This document shows positions 45,284 to 57,039 of a DNA stretch of 64,000 nt, in pieces; position 1 is the stretch's first letter; each line of letters begins with the position of its first letter. The translations under genes were made by a program, and so were the position numbers. Under the pieces are notes generated by a model that made no database searches, was not told the DNA's origin, and saw only the letters and a list, made by a program, of their open reading frames with translations. Source of the DNA: Bradyrhizobium pachyrhizi (GTDB taxonomy: Bacteria; Pseudomonadota; Alphaproteobacteria; Rhizobiales; Xanthobacteraceae). The stretch lies in contig NZ_LFIQ01000039.1 in the NCBI RefSeq assembly GCF_001189245.1, forward strand, positions 99,281 to 163,280. The letters are read 5' to 3'.

Positions 45284-45360
45284 CGGACCTATCCCTCAAC
45301 GGCGAGACAGGCCCAGTCTTGCACCACTTATGGTTAACAAAGGGTTTTCGAGGATCGAGC

Positions 45361-45385
45361 GGGAGGCCGGAAAAGCCGGCCTCCC
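45361..45385 (-). terminator. Hairpin downstream of msrA
   Basis: Perfect 10-bp stem, GGGAGGCCGG and CCGGCCTCCC, loop AAAAG, 71 bases after the msrA stop on the minus strand. No T-run follows; probable terminator or RNA-end structure. Confidence 0.5.
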
Positions 45386-45456
45386 ATTGGCTTGGAACCG
45401 TGCCCGTGAAGAGCGCAAACCGGCTTTCCGGAGCGGGCTCTTTCTCAACAAGACGG

Positions 45457-46113
45457 TCAGGCGGTGACGCCGACGCCGATCGGGCAGGACACGCCGGTGC
45501 CGCCGAGCCCGCAATAGCCCGCCGGATTCTTGGCGAGGTATTGCTGGTGGTAGTCTTCGGCGAAGTAGAATTCACCGGCCGGCGCGATCTCGGTGGTGAT
45601 GGCGCCGAGGCCCTTGGCGGCAAGCGCCTTCTGATACATCGCCTGCGACTCATCGGCGGCTTTGCGCTGCGCGTCGCTGAACGTGTAGATCGCGGAGCGA
45701 TATTGCGTGCCGATGTCGTTGCCCTGGCGCATGCCCTGCGTCGGGTTGTGGTTCTCCCAGAACGTCTTCAGCAGCTTCTCGTAGGAGATCTTCTTCGGGT
45801 CGAACACAACCAGCACCACTTCGGTGTGGCCGGTGCGCCCCGAGCATACTTCCTCATAGGTCGGGTTCGGCGTGTGGCCGCCGGCATAGCCGACCGCGGT
45901 GGTGTAGATCCCCTCGCCGAGTTCCCAGAATTTGCGCTCCGCGCCCCAGAAGCAGCCGAGCCCGAACACCGCCTGCTCGAGGCCTTGCGGATAAGGCGGC
46001 TGCAACTTGCTGCCATTGACGAAATGGGTGATCGCGGTCGGGATCGGCGTCGCGCGGCCCGGCAACGCCTCGGCGGCGCTTGGCAACGCGGTGGTCTTGC
46101 GCATGAACAACAT
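45457..46113 (-). CDS. msrA: Peptide methionine (S)-S-oxide reductase
   Basis: About 218 residues. The catalytic motif is [10 protein letters not shown] with Cys; the substrate pocket is shown by [25 protein letters not shown], and [10 protein letters not shown] and the C-terminal recycling cysteines in [12 protein letters not shown] are present. MsrA repairs oxidised methionine using thioredoxin. The ATG follows GGAGGTGTCC, so the upstream extension is not used. Isolated gene; the product is cytosolic as no signal peptide is seen. Confidence 0.95.
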   Translation of the reverse strand: MLFMRKTTALPSAAEALPGRATPIPTAITHFVNGSKLQPPYPQGLEQAVFGLGCFWGAERKFWELGEGIYTTAVGYAGGHTPNPTYEEVCSGRTGHTEVVLVVFDPKKISYEKLLKTFWENHNPTQGMRQGNDIGTQYRSAIYTFSDAQRKAADESQAMYQKALAAKGLGAITTEIAPAGEFYFAEDYHQQYLAKNPAGYCGLGGTGVSCPIGVGVTA

Positions 46114-46243
46114 GGACACCTCCAGGCGGGACATCGGCCGACGCGGCAACGGCCTGCGGGCCGGCTGTCACCTATATATGTCCTTACGCGGATGATGGCA
46201 GCCCCGTTACGGGGCGCTGCAGCCAGGGAGGGCTGCCGACAAG

Positions 46244-46561
46244 TCAGTCGCGCGCGTAGCCGATCAGGGGCTTGCGCGGCCGGAACAGGATCATCAGCAG
46301 GATGCCGGCAATGCCGAGCACTGCGAACACCGGCTGCTCCAGAAGCAGGCGGATCACGTCATTCCAGAGCCAGGGCGCGAAGCGATCCACCCAGGCATGG
46401 AATGCCTGCTGGCTCGACTGGTGGATGTCGTTCCAGAACTGGCCGAATTGGGTGAACCGCAGGCTCTGGTCGGCGACGTAGCGGGCCCCGTCATAGACCA
46501 TGAAGATGAAGCTGCCGGCCAGCAGCAGAAGGCCGATCAGACGGAAAAAGCCGCGGATCAT
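46244..46561 (-). CDS. Small two-pass membrane protein
   Basis: 105 residues. Helix one is FFRLIGLLLLAGSFIFMVYDGARYV; a periplasmic part, FGQFWNDIHQSSQQAFHAWVDRFAPWLWNDV, is followed by helix two, PVFAVLGIAGILLMILFRP, and a short basic end. It has the look of a conserved alphaproteobacterial membrane protein but no family role is known. Divergent from rpsT. Confidence 0.7.
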   Translation of the reverse strand: MIRGFFRLIGLLLLAGSFIFMVYDGARYVADQSLRFTQFGQFWNDIHQSSQQAFHAWVDRFAPWLWNDVIRLLLEQPVFAVLGIAGILLMILFRPRKPLIGYARD

Positions 46562-46695
46562 GCGTCACCCTAACTCCCAGTCGCGCCCCACGCGTCGTCA
46601 GGCCTTACCGGGCGCCCCCCGGAAATTCAACCTCTTCAGCGGCTTATCCGGCCCCCGCGGGGGCGATTTCGGGCCCTTTTTGGGTCCCGAAAGCG

Positions 46696-46724
46696 TTGAC
46701 GCTTAAGCCCGCGCCATCTATAAG
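46696..46724 (+). promoter_or_regulatory. Sigma-70 type promoter of rpsT
   Basis: TTGACG at 46696-46701 and TATAAG at 46719-46724 with an ideal 17-base spacer, each one mismatch from consensus. It would give a 5' leader of about 200 bases before the rpsT start codon. Confidence 0.75.
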
Positions 46725-46934
46725 ACCGGCCGATGGCGGCGGGCGCAATCCTGCCGCCGCTGTTCTTTGGACAGTGCCGCATGCGGGGGCAGCATTTTGC
46801 GCTCTTCGCATGGCCGCCTCAAGGACACCCAAGAAAACCACCTTGGACAAATACATCAGAGTTGGGATTTGAACCGGCCGGTGCGCGCAAGCCCGACCAC
46901 CGAGCGATCACCGCCGAAGGACAGTTAGAGAACC

Positions 46935-47201
46935 ATGGCCAACACCACCTCCGCCAAGAAGGCGACCCGCAAGATTGCCCGCCGCACCATCGTCAACAAG
47001 TCGCGCCGCACGCAGATGCGTGGCGCGGTGCGCACCGTCGAGGAAGCGATCAAGAGCGGCGACCGCGAGGCGGCGCTGAAGGCGATGAGCCGCGCCGAGC
47101 CCGAGCTGATGAAGGCAGCGCAGCGCAACATTATTCACAAGAACAACGCGAGCCGTAAGGTGTCGCGCCTGTCGCAGCGGATCGCCAAGCTCGCCAAGTA
47201 G
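46935..47201 (+). CDS. rpsT: 30S ribosomal protein S20
   Basis: 88 residues, the usual S20 length: [87 protein letters not shown]. It is a three-helix RNA-binding protein of the 30S body, rich in Lys and Arg. It is transcribed alone, as shown by a strong promoter about 200 bases upstream and a terminator 55 bases downstream, and it sits just before the dnaA region, as in many alphaproteobacteria. Confidence 0.97.
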   Translation: MANTTSAKKATRKIARRTIVNKSRRTQMRGAVRTVEEAIKSGDREAALKAMSRAEPELMKAAQRNIIHKNNASRKVSRLSQRIAKLAK

Positions 47202-47256
47202 CGCTCGCGAAGCAAGAACTCGCCGAGCGAGCTGACTGAAAAACACATTTGTCACG

Positions 47257-47288
47257 AAGCCCGGCTCGCGCCGGGCTTTTTGTTTTTG
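47257..47288 (+). terminator. Rho-independent terminator of rpsT
   Basis: A perfect 9-bp stem, AAGCCCGGC and GCCGGGCTT, with loop TCGC, followed by TTTTGTTTTTG. It lies 56 bases after the rpsT stop. Confidence 0.92.
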
Positions 47289-47536
47289 TCTCGCATTTTG
47301 TCGTGGAAGTTTCATAGCGCGAGAAGAGTCGGCGTTGCCGCGCAACGAACTGCATGTCATGTTTCGTCGCGTCCGTAGTTCTACCGGCTCAACATGCTTA
47401 ACGCGGAGCACTCGCGCACAGATTGTTCTTCGCTAAGCTAGATAGATGGAATAGCGCGCCGGCTTCTCGCGTCGAAATTTGCGAAGCGGGGTTACCCTGC
47501 AAAAGCAATCGAGAAAAATGACGTCTCGCGAGTTAC

Positions 47537-47545
47537 TTATGCACA
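47537..47545 (+). promoter_or_regulatory. DnaA box TTATGCACA
   Basis: Exact match to the TTATNCACA consensus, in the AT-rich part of the region between rpsT and dnaA. It could serve an origin or dnaA autoregulation. Confidence 0.55.
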
Positions 47546-48148
47546 TAGCGCCGAACAGCGATTGGAAAAATGACCGGCGCGAGACCAAATGTAAATTTTC
47601 TATGAAAAATTTTTGGTATTGCACCGTCGTTTGTGACACGCGTGAATCTGTGCGGTGATTCAAAAACTTGCTTTCGCAACTCAGCGTCGGCGGCGCCGCA
47701 ACAGTCGCGAAGAGTCTCGATCCCCGTCGAATCCACGGATTGTCAGAAAATCAGCTTGGTGTATTTATTTCTTGTTCGCGACGCCCACGGCTCTCCAGAT
47801 CAGCGCGGTTTGAGACCCAGGGGCGGACGCACAAATCGGCGGCGGTGTGTGCGTTAGCGACGCTTTCCAAGCGAAGCTGGATTGACGGCTCATAGCGATA
47901 TGAGGACGGTCGACCTGTGTCAAAATTTCTCCGGCGATGTCCCCGGCAATTTGGGGGATCGAACAAGAGAGACCAGGACGTCAGTCGGAATCTGGCAGCG
48001 GGAACGCGGAGCGAGTGAACGGGTTGACGACGACACGGCGGCGGCGAAGCGCCGGGCATTTCGGTGTTCGGTAGCGGCAGTTCGAACTTGAAGACACGAG
48101 CAAGCTGACAACTTGCCGCGATACGTCGCGGCGGGAGGGGGAGGTCTT

Positions 48149-48271
48149 ATGCCTTACGGTATCATCACTGCAGTCGAACCAACGACAGCCGAAGCGCAAA
48201 TTTCCAGTGGTGCCGTAATCAACCCCTCGGACGTCAGCTCCCACCCGAAGCGTCCGTCGAGTACGCGCTGA
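48149..48271 (+). CDS. Possible 40-residue leader peptide upstream of dnaA
   Basis: A short frame, MPYGIITAVEPTTAEAQ..., with a very strong ribosome-binding site (GGGAGGGGGAGGTCTT) just ahead of its ATG. It ends 170 bases before the dnaA start. Coding status is uncertain; the strong site could instead be an accident of the purine-rich stretch. Confidence 0.35.
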   Translation: MPYGIITAVEPTTAEAQISSGAVINPSDVSSHPKRPSSTR

Positions 48272-48441
48272 CCTCGCGGGGCGCATCTTCTCCAAACAGC
48301 TGATCTGTCGGGTGGCGCATGGCCGCCGCACGGGAGAGCTTTGTCCGGAGCAGACCGCGCCCGCTAGAGGTCGCGCCGCGGCAGGAAACCTGCACGGCGC
48401 TTTCGCAACGATTATCTCTCAGACTTGGAAGTACGAAGGCA

Positions 48442-49872
48442 ATGACGAACACGGAACAGGATCGCTGGTCGCGGGTGAAGGGACGTTTGCGGACGAGCGT
48501 TGGCGAGGACGTCTACACGAGCTGGTTCGCTCGGATGGATCTGGAGAGCGTGCACGACGAGAGCGTGCACCTGTCGGTTCCGACCCGATTCCTCAAGAGC
48601 TGGATCCAGGCGCACTATGCCGAACGCGTGCTTTCCTGCTGGCAGGCCGAGATGCCCGAAGTGCATCGCATCGACCTCACCGTGCGCTCGGCGATCCGCG
48701 CGACGGCTCCGGTGAAGGAAACGGTTGCGCCCGTCGAAGTGCGCCGCATCGAGCGCACCGACGGCCGGCTCGTGCCTGAACTGCGCTCGGTTGCGACCGC
48801 GCCGGTGTCCGCGAGCCACGACGCGCTCGGCGGCTCGCCGCTCGATCCGCGCCTGACCTTCGCCAGCTTCGTCGTCGGCAGGTCCAACACGCTGGCTCAT
48901 GCGGCGGCCCGCCAGGTCGCGGAAGGTCGCCGCGGCGATCCCGTGATGTTCAACCCGCTCTACATTCATGCCGGCGTCGGCCTCGGCAAGACGCATCTGC
49001 TGCAGGCGGTGACCTGGGCCGGCAATTCCGGCAGCGAGCGCAAGGTGCTGTATCTCACCGCCGAGAAATTCATGTACGGCTTCGTCGCGGCGCTGAAGAC
49101 GCAGACGGCGCTGGCCTTCAAGGAGGCGCTGCGCGGCATCGACGTGCTGGTCATCGACGATCTGCAGTTCCTGCAGGGCAAGTCGACGCAGGCCGAGTTC
49201 TGCCACACGCTGAACGCGCTGATCGATGCCGGCCGCCAGGTCGTGATCGCTGCCGACCGTCCGCCGTCGGATCTGGAAAGCCTCGACGACCGCGTGCGCT
49301 CGCGGCTCGCCGGCGGCCTCGTGGTCGAGATGGGCTCGCTCGGCGAGGAACTGCGGCTCGGCATCCTGAAGTCGCGCGTCGCCGCCGCCCGCGCCCACCA
49401 TGCGAGCTTCGATGTACCGGAGGAAGTGCTCGACTATCTGGCGCGCACCATCACCCATAACGGCCGCGACCTTGAAGGCGCGATCAATCGCCTGCTGGCG
49501 CACTCCAAGCTCAACAACCAGCCGGTGACGCTGGAGATGGCCGAGCGCGAGGTGCGCGACCTGATCCGCCCGCAGGAGCCGAAGCGGATCAAGATCGAGG
49601 ACATCCAGCGCGTGGTCGCCCGGCAGTACAATGTCAGCCGCTCCGACTTGCTGTCGTCCCGCCGCACCGCCAATGTGGTGCGCCCGCGCCAGGTCGCGAT
49701 GTATCTGGCGAAGACACTGACCTTGCGCTCGCTGCCGGAGATCGGCCGGCGCTTCGGCGGCCGCGACCACACCACGGTGTTGCACGCCGTGCGCAAGATT
49801 GAGGCACTGGTCGCCAAGGACACGGCGCTGTCGGAGGAAGTCGAATCGCTGAAGCGCCAGCTGCAGGAATAG
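48442..49872 (+). CDS. dnaA: Chromosomal replication initiator protein DnaA
   Basis: About 476 residues in four domains. Residues about 1-90 are the helicase-loading domain, then a linker. The AAA+ core has Walker A GVGLGKTH, Walker [11 protein letters not shown] and [11 protein letters not shown] with the arginine finger region. The C-terminal DNA-binding domain ends in the signature [36 protein letters not shown]. DnaA-ATP opens the origin by binding TTATNCACA boxes. The ATG at 48442 (MTNTEQDRW) is chosen over a 41-codon longer frame because it matches normal DnaA starts and has GAAGGC upstream. dnaN follows. Confidence 0.97.
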   Translation: MTNTEQDRWSRVKGRLRTSVGEDVYTSWFARMDLESVHDESVHLSVPTRFLKSWIQAHYAERVLSCWQAEMPEVHRIDLTVRSAIRATAPVKETVAPVEVRRIERTDGRLVPELRSVATAPVSASHDALGGSPLDPRLTFASFVVGRSNTLAHAAARQVAEGRRGDPVMFNPLYIHAGVGLGKTHLLQAVTWAGNSGSERKVLYLTAEKFMYGFVAALKTQTALAFKEALRGIDVLVIDDLQFLQGKSTQAEFCHTLNALIDAGRQVVIAADRPPSDLESLDDRVRSRLAGGLVVEMGSLGEELRLGILKSRVAAARAHHASFDVPEEVLDYLARTITHNGRDLEGAINRLLAHSKLNNQPVTLEMAEREVRDLIRPQEPKRIKIEDIQRVVARQYNVSRSDLLSSRRTANVVRPRQVAMYLAKTLTLRSLPEIGRRFGGRDHTTVLHAVRKIEALVAKDTALSEEVESLKRQLQE

Positions 49873-49902
49873 GGCCGCTTCATCCGGCCGGCTCGTTCCA
49901 TC

Positions 49903-49940
49903 GCCCTCCCCTTTGCCAAAGGGGAGGGCTAAACTTTTTT
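49903..49940 (+). terminator. Rho-independent terminator after dnaA
   Basis: A perfect 12-bp stem, GCCCTCCCCTTT and AAAGGGGAGGGC, loop GCC (49903-49929), followed by TAAACTTTTTT. It lies 31 bases after the dnaA stop and implies that dnaN has its own promoter. Confidence 0.85.
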
Positions 49941-50137
49941 CCGACCCAAAACGTGGGGAACGGGGCTCGTTTCACGCCCGTATCCCTTGCACCGGCCGCC
50001 CATCCGCGCCACCTTGCGGTCCCCCCGTGGGTTTGATCAAATCCGGTATTGATCCGGCTTTTCGGGTTTCCAATGCCGCGGTGCTGCCCTGAACGGCCGC
50101 CCGGCTTTTCCATCTGAGGGATCTGGCGGGTATTGCA

Positions 50138-51256
50138 ATGAAGGTCACCGTCGAGCGCGCGCAACTCCTGAAATCGCTGGGTCACGTTCACCGCGTGGTC
50201 GAGCGCCGCAACACCATCCCGATCCTCGGCAACGTGTTGATCCGCGCCGAGGGCGCGAAATTGTCGCTGAAGGCGACCGACCTCGACCTCGAGGTGACGG
50301 AGACCTTGGCCGCCGAGACCGGAACCGCCGGCTCGACCACGGTGCCCGCGCACATGTTCTACGACATCGTCCGCAAGCTGCCCGACGGCTCGCAGATCGT
50401 GCTGGAAGCCGACGGCGACCGCTCGGTGCTGGCTGTGCGTGCCGGCCGCTCGCGCTTCACGCTGCAGACCCTGCCCGAGAGCGACTTCCCGGGCCTTGCC
50501 GCCGGCGACATGACGCATTCGTTCTCGCTGCCGGCCTCCGACATCAAGCGCCTGATCGACCGCACACAGTTCGCGATCTCGACCGAAGAGACCCGCTACT
50601 ACCTCAACGGCATCTATCTGCACGCGGCAGGCAACGCCAAGGCGGCGACCCTGCGCGGGGTTGCGACCGACGGCCACCGGCTGGCGCAGATCGACCTCGC
50701 GCTGCCCAAGGGCGCAACCGGCATGCCCGGCGTGATCGTCCCGCGCAAGACCGTTGGCGAAGTACAACGGCTGATCGAGGGCGACGACGCCGAGATCTCG
50801 ATTGAGCTGTCGGACGGCAAGATCCGTTTCACGCTCGGCAATGTGGTGCTGACCTCGAAGCTGATCGACGGCACCTTCCCGGACTATGGCCGCGTCATTC
50901 CGCAGAACAACGACAAGGAGCTGGTCGTCGACAAGAAGGATTTCGAAGCCGCCGTCGACCGCGTCTCGACCATTTCCAGCGAACGCGGCCGCGCGGTGAA
51001 GCTCGCGCTGTCCGCGGGCAAGCTGGTGCTCTCGGTCACCAACCCGGATTCCGGCAGCGCCACCGAGGAACTCGAGGTCGAGTACGCTTCCGACGCGCTG
51101 GATATCGGCTTCAACTCACGCTATCTGCTCGACATCGCCGCCCAGATTGAGGGCGAGGTCGCGGTGCTGAAGCTCGCCGATCCCGGCTCACCGACCCTGG
51201 TGCAGGACCGCGACAGCAAGGGCGCACTCTACGTGCTGATGCCGATGCGGGTGTGA
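50138..51256 (+). CDS. dnaN: DNA polymerase III beta sliding clamp
   Basis: 372 residues, the normal clamp length, in three similar domains. It starts MKVTVERAQLLKSLGHVHRVVERRNTIPILGNVLIRAEGAKLSLKATDLDLEV and ends with the classic C-terminal ALYVLMPMRV, part of the pocket that binds polymerase and other clamp partners. The ring holds polymerase III on DNA. A 265-base spacer with a terminator separates it from dnaA, so its promoter must lie between about 49.94 and 50.13 kb. Confidence 0.97.
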   Translation: MKVTVERAQLLKSLGHVHRVVERRNTIPILGNVLIRAEGAKLSLKATDLDLEVTETLAAETGTAGSTTVPAHMFYDIVRKLPDGSQIVLEADGDRSVLAVRAGRSRFTLQTLPESDFPGLAAGDMTHSFSLPASDIKRLIDRTQFAISTEETRYYLNGIYLHAAGNAKAATLRGVATDGHRLAQIDLALPKGATGMPGVIVPRKTVGEVQRLIEGDDAEISIELSDGKIRFTLGNVVLTSKLIDGTFPDYGRVIPQNNDKELVVDKKDFEAAVDRVSTISSERGRAVKLALSAGKLVLSVTNPDSGSATEELEVEYASDALDIGFNSRYLLDIAAQIEGEVAVLKLADPGSPTLVQDRDSKGALYVLMPMRV

Positions 51257-51267
51257 TTCCTCCTTCT

Positions 51268-51632
51268 CGTCATGGCCGGGCTTGACCCGGCCATCCATCG
51301 AGCAAGAGATGACCTATTGGGTGTACATTCTCGCGAGCAAGCCCGGTGGAACCTCTTTAACTCGGTGTAACCAATAATCTGGTGCGGCGCGTCTACGAGC
51401 ATCGCGAAGGTCTGGCCGAGGGCTTTACCAAGAAGTACGGCATCAAGACGCTCGTCTATTTTGAGGCACACGAGACGATTGCCGTCGCACTTCAGCGCGA
51501 GAAGAATATCAAGCACTGCGTGAGTGGAAGATCGATCTGATCGTTGCCGGCAATCCCGACTGGCGAGACTTATGTGATGAAATTGTCCGCTGACGCGGAC
51601 GATGGATTGCCGGGTCAAGCCCGGCAATGACA
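51268..51632. mobile_element. 365-bp GIY-YIG element bounded by 33-base inverted repeats
   Basis: The left end (51268-51300) and the reverse complement of the right end (51600-51632) match at 30 of 33 positions. Both contain GCCGGGCTTGACCCGGC and end in ATCCATCG. Each end is itself palindromic. The element holds a broken GIY-YIG nuclease reading frame and fills nearly the whole dnaN-recF gap. That it moved as a unit is inferred. Confidence 0.6.
51309..51593 (+). pseudogene. GIY-YIG endonuclease pseudogene
   Basis: Read with two frame corrections it gives MTYWVYILASKPGGT, then GVTNNLVRRVYEHREGLAEGFTKKYGIKTLVYFE, QREKNIKH and REWKIDLIVAGNPDWRDL, the full UvrC-type GIY-YIG family (the YVYIL and GVTNNL positions replace GIY and YIG). 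One frame disruption lies near 51350, where an extra base gives a stop within 22 codons; the second is near 51520, where a base is missing in what should be KHWREWK. The intact family member is about 95 residues. Flanking inverted repeats suggest it came with them. Confidence 0.8.
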
Positions 51633-51639
51633 AGGTAAC

Positions 51640-52776
51640 ATGACCCCGTCCCGCATTCACCGCCTGTCGCTGACGCATTTCCGCAATTACCGGACGGCGA
51701 CGCTGCAGGTCGCCGGCGACATGGTGGTGCTGGTCGGGCCGAACGGTGCCGGCAAGACCAATTGCATCGAAGCGGTCTCGTTTCTGTCGCCGGGCCGCGG
51801 CCTGCGCCGCGCGACGCTGGAGGACATCGCCGACAACCAGGGCGACGGCTCCTGGGCGGTCTCGGCCGAAGTCGAGGGCGCGCTCGGCCTTGCGACGCTC
51901 GGCACCGGTATCGATCCGCCGACCGGCGACGCCGGCAGCACGAGGCGCTGCCGCATCGACCGCGAACCGGTGGGGTCCGCGACCGCGTTCGGCGATCATC
52001 TGCGCATCGTGTGGCTGACGCCGGCGATGGACGGCCTGTTCATGGGCGCCGCGTCGGAACGGCGGCGCTTCTTCGATCGCCTGGTGCTGGCGATCGATTC
52101 CGAGCATTCCAGCCGCGTCTCGGCACTGGAGCGCTCGCTGCGCTCGCGCAACCGGCTGCTCGAGGTGCGCAACTATGACGACCATTGGTGTGACGCGATC
52201 GAGCGCGAGACCGCCGAGCTCGCGGTCGCGGTCGCCGCATCGCGGGGCCAGACCGCCGCCAAGCTCGCCGTGATGCTGCGCGAGCGCGGCGCGGCCTCGG
52301 CCTTCCCCTCCGCCGAGATCATGCTCGACGGCTGGATGGAGAACGCACTGCTGCAGGAGCCTGCAACGGCGGTGGAGGACCGCTACCGCGAGATCCTGCG
52401 CGCCAGCCGGCCGCGCGATGCCGCCGCCGGGCGCACGCTCGACGGCCCGCATCTGACCGATCTGCAGGTGGTCTACGCGCCGAAGAACATGCCGGCGCGT
52501 GACGCCTCGACCGGCGAGCAGAAGGCGCTTTTGATCGGGCTGGTGCTGGCGCACGCTACGATGGTCGCGGAGATGACCGGCATCGTGCCGCTGCTGCTGC
52601 TCGACGAGGTCGTCGCCCATCTCGATCCGAACCGCCGCAAGGCGCTGTTCGACGAGCTCGCCAAGCTCGGCGCCCAGGTCTGGATGACCGGCGCCGATCC
52701 CGCGGCGTTCCTCGACATCGGCCCTCGGGGGGAGATTTTCGACGTCGAATCCGGCCGAGCCGCACGGCGCGGCTGA
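51640..52776 (+). CDS. recF: DNA replication and repair protein RecF
   Basis: 378 residues. It has Walker A VGPNGAGKTNCIEAV near residue 35, the ABC signature TGEQKALLIGLVLAH and Walker B VPLLLLDEVVAHLD, and the N-terminal start IHRLSLTHFRNYRTATLQV that is typical of RecF. It helps load RecA at gaps with RecO and RecR. The start is 8 bases after the right end of the GIY-YIG element, whose terminal bases supply part of the AAGG ribosome-binding site. Confidence 0.96.
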   Translation: MTPSRIHRLSLTHFRNYRTATLQVAGDMVVLVGPNGAGKTNCIEAVSFLSPGRGLRRATLEDIADNQGDGSWAVSAEVEGALGLATLGTGIDPPTGDAGSTRRCRIDREPVGSATAFGDHLRIVWLTPAMDGLFMGAASERRRFFDRLVLAIDSEHSSRVSALERSLRSRNRLLEVRNYDDHWCDAIERETAELAVAVAASRGQTAAKLAVMLRERGAASAFPSAEIMLDGWMENALLQEPATAVEDRYREILRASRPRDAAAGRTLDGPHLTDLQVVYAPKNMPARDASTGEQKALLIGLVLAHATMVAEMTGIVPLLLLDEVVAHLDPNRRKALFDELAKLGAQVWMTGADPAAFLDIGPRGEIFDVESGRAARRG

Positions 52777-52860
52777 GGGTGCGGAATCTGCTCCGAGAGG
52801 GCCTCGAATCCGCCTTCGAATCGGGCTTTTCGAGACCGCCGGAATCGGCCTTTGAAAGCC

Positions 52861-52888
52861 TTGAAACAGGCCTAAAAAATCCTATTTA
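52861..52888 (+). promoter_or_regulatory. Possible promoter upstream of gyrB
   Basis: TTGAAA at 52861-52866 and TATTTA at 52883-52888 with a 16-base spacer, in the AT-rich part of the recF-gyrB gap. The -10 box is weak, so this is tentative. Confidence 0.35.
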
Positions 52889-52980
52889 TTCAATAGTTTG
52901 TAGATGGAGACTTTGCGCTAGGCGCAACCCCTCTTTCATGGCACAAATAGCGGAATCAGCGCCTCATATTGCGCAGCTGA

Positions 52981-55440
<2,460 letters not shown>

Positions 55441-55605
55441 GGTTCTGCGCACGGCGAGGCGGGCGGGCGCTTTTCGGCGCGGTGGCGGCGCTACCTTTCG
55501 TGTGGAAGGTGCGCCGGGAGTTGTGTTACGGTGCTGGACGGCCATTGATTCCGTTGTGGAATTTCCAATGGCCAAGTCTGAATGATGCGTTAGGGGACAT
55601 TCCGC

Positions 55606-56898
55606 GTGCCGCCGATCCAATACATCGTCGAAGGCGGCCGCCGCCTTTCGGGCACCATCGAGCCGTCGGGCAACAAGAACTCCGCGCTGCCGATCATCGC
55701 CGCGGCACTGCTCACCGAGCACCCGGTCACGCTGACCAACGTGCCACGTATCCGCGACACCGAAACGCTGGTCGAATTGTGCCGCTCGGTCGGCGCCACC
55801 GCCGAATGGACCGAACGCAACACGCTGCAGATTCATGCCAAGGAGATCCGCGCCGCCGATCTCGATCCGGCGCTGTGCGCGCGCATCCGCGCCTCGATCC
55901 TGCTCGCAGGTCCGCTGCTCGCCCGCTGCGGCGAGGTCGCGCTGCCGCCGCCCGGCGGCGACGTGATCGGCCGCCGCCGGCTCGACACACACTTCCTGGC
56001 CTTCGAGCAACTCGGCGCCACGGTCACCGCGACGCATCGGCTCGAATTCCGCGCCTCGCGCCTGAAGGGCGCCGACGTGTTCCTCGACGAGCCCAGCGTC
56101 ACCGCGACCGAGAACGCGCTGGTCGCAGCCGTCGCCGCCCGCGGCACCACCTATCTGCGCAACGCGGCCTCCGAGCCGCATGTGCAGGACCTCGCCAATT
56201 TCCTGATCGCGCTCGGCGCCAAGATCGAAGGCGTCGGCACCAACACCATCATCGTGCACGGGCCGGCAACGCTCGGCAGCACGACTTTCGCGATCCAGCC
56301 CGACCATATCGAGGTCGGATCGCTGATCGGGCTTGCCGCGGTGACCCGCTCGCCGCTGCGCATCGCGCGCGCCGGCGTCGAGCATCTGCGCTCGATCCGG
56401 ATGGGCTTTGAGCGGCTCGGCATCGTCTGCGGCGTCGAGGGCGACGACCTCGTCGTACCGTCCGGCCAGACCATGAAGATCCAGGACGATTTCGGCGGCC
56501 ATGTGCCGAAGCTCGAGGACCAGCCCTGGCCGGCCTTCCCGGCCGACCTGATGTCGATCGCGATCGTCACCGCCACGCAGTGCGACGGCGTCATCCTGAT
56601 GCACGAGAAGATGTTCGAATCCCGGATGTTCTTCGTCGACAACCTGATCGCGATGGGCGGCCGCATCGTGCTATGCGACCCGCACCGCGCGATCGTCGCC
56701 GGCCCCAGCCGGCTGCGCGGCGCGCCGATGAACTCACCCGACATCCGGGCCGGTATGGCGATGCTGCTGGCCGCGGTATGTGCCGAGGGCACCTCCACCA
56801 TCAACAACGCCGACCAGATCGAGCGCGGCTATGAGCGGATCGATGAGCGGCTCAACGCCCTCGGCGCCAAGATCAAGCGGATACCCGCGCGATCGTGA
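55606..56898 (+). CDS. murA: UDP-N-acetylglucosamine 1-carboxyvinyltransferase
   Basis: 430 residues, the first committed step of peptidoglycan synthesis: transfers enolpyruvate from PEP to UDP-GlcNAc. It starts at GTG (PPIQYIVEGGRRLSGTIEPSGNKNSALPIIAAALLT), with AGGGGACAT just ahead. It has the mobile loop around LARCGEVALPPPGGDVIGRRRLDTH, where the usual fosfomycin-binding Cys position reads RCGEV, and late markers PWPAFPADLMSIAIVTATQ and LRGAPMNSPDIRAGMAMLLAA. Monocistronic by spacing. Confidence 0.95.
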   Translation: MPPIQYIVEGGRRLSGTIEPSGNKNSALPIIAAALLTEHPVTLTNVPRIRDTETLVELCRSVGATAEWTERNTLQIHAKEIRAADLDPALCARIRASILLAGPLLARCGEVALPPPGGDVIGRRRLDTHFLAFEQLGATVTATHRLEFRASRLKGADVFLDEPSVTATENALVAAVAARGTTYLRNAASEPHVQDLANFLIALGAKIEGVGTNTIIVHGPATLGSTTFAIQPDHIEVGSLIGLAAVTRSPLRIARAGVEHLRSIRMGFERLGIVCGVEGDDLVVPSGQTMKIQDDFGGHVPKLEDQPWPAFPADLMSIAIVTATQCDGVILMHEKMFESRMFFVDNLIAMGGRIVLCDPHRAIVAGPSRLRGAPMNSPDIRAGMAMLLAAVCAEGTSTINNADQIERGYERIDERLNALGAKIKRIPARS

Positions 56899-56940
56899 TC
56901 CGGGCACGATCCGGAAAAGTGTAAAGCGGTCCTCCGGTCT
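56899..56940. repeat. Dispersed intergenic repeat, family A partial copy 4
   Basis: GCACGATCCGGAAAAGTGTAAAGCGGTCCTCCGG in pieces, lying immediately after the murA stop. Same core as the copies at 21.8 and 26.0 kb. Confidence 0.6.
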
Positions 56941-57039
56941 CAATCGACAATCTGGGGCGCGACGACCTCTGCGTGAGATCGTCGCGTTTGCGCGACTTGG
57001 CCATCCTTCCGGCCGGTTTGCCGTGCTAAGCGTGCCGTC

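Larger units (their letters stand above)
47289..48441. other. 1.1-kb AT-richer region before dnaA, possible replication-origin candidate
   Basis: No convincing gene lies between rpsT and dnaA. The stretch around 47.5-47.65 kb is clearly richer in A and T than its surroundings (for example GTAAATTTTCTATGAAAAAT). One perfect DnaA box occurs at 47537-47545. Several imperfect TGTG-type motifs are nearby but I find no cluster of boxes. In several related Rhizobiales the mapped origin is elsewhere, so this is only a candidate; dnaA promoters must also lie here. Confidence 0.4.

Noticed and set aside
47433..47663. 76-codon minus-strand frame in the region before dnaA
   Set aside because: AT-rich region with random-looking sequence, no start signals and no family resemblance.
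48412..49785. 457-codon minus-strand frame
   Set aside because: Antisense shadow of dnaA.
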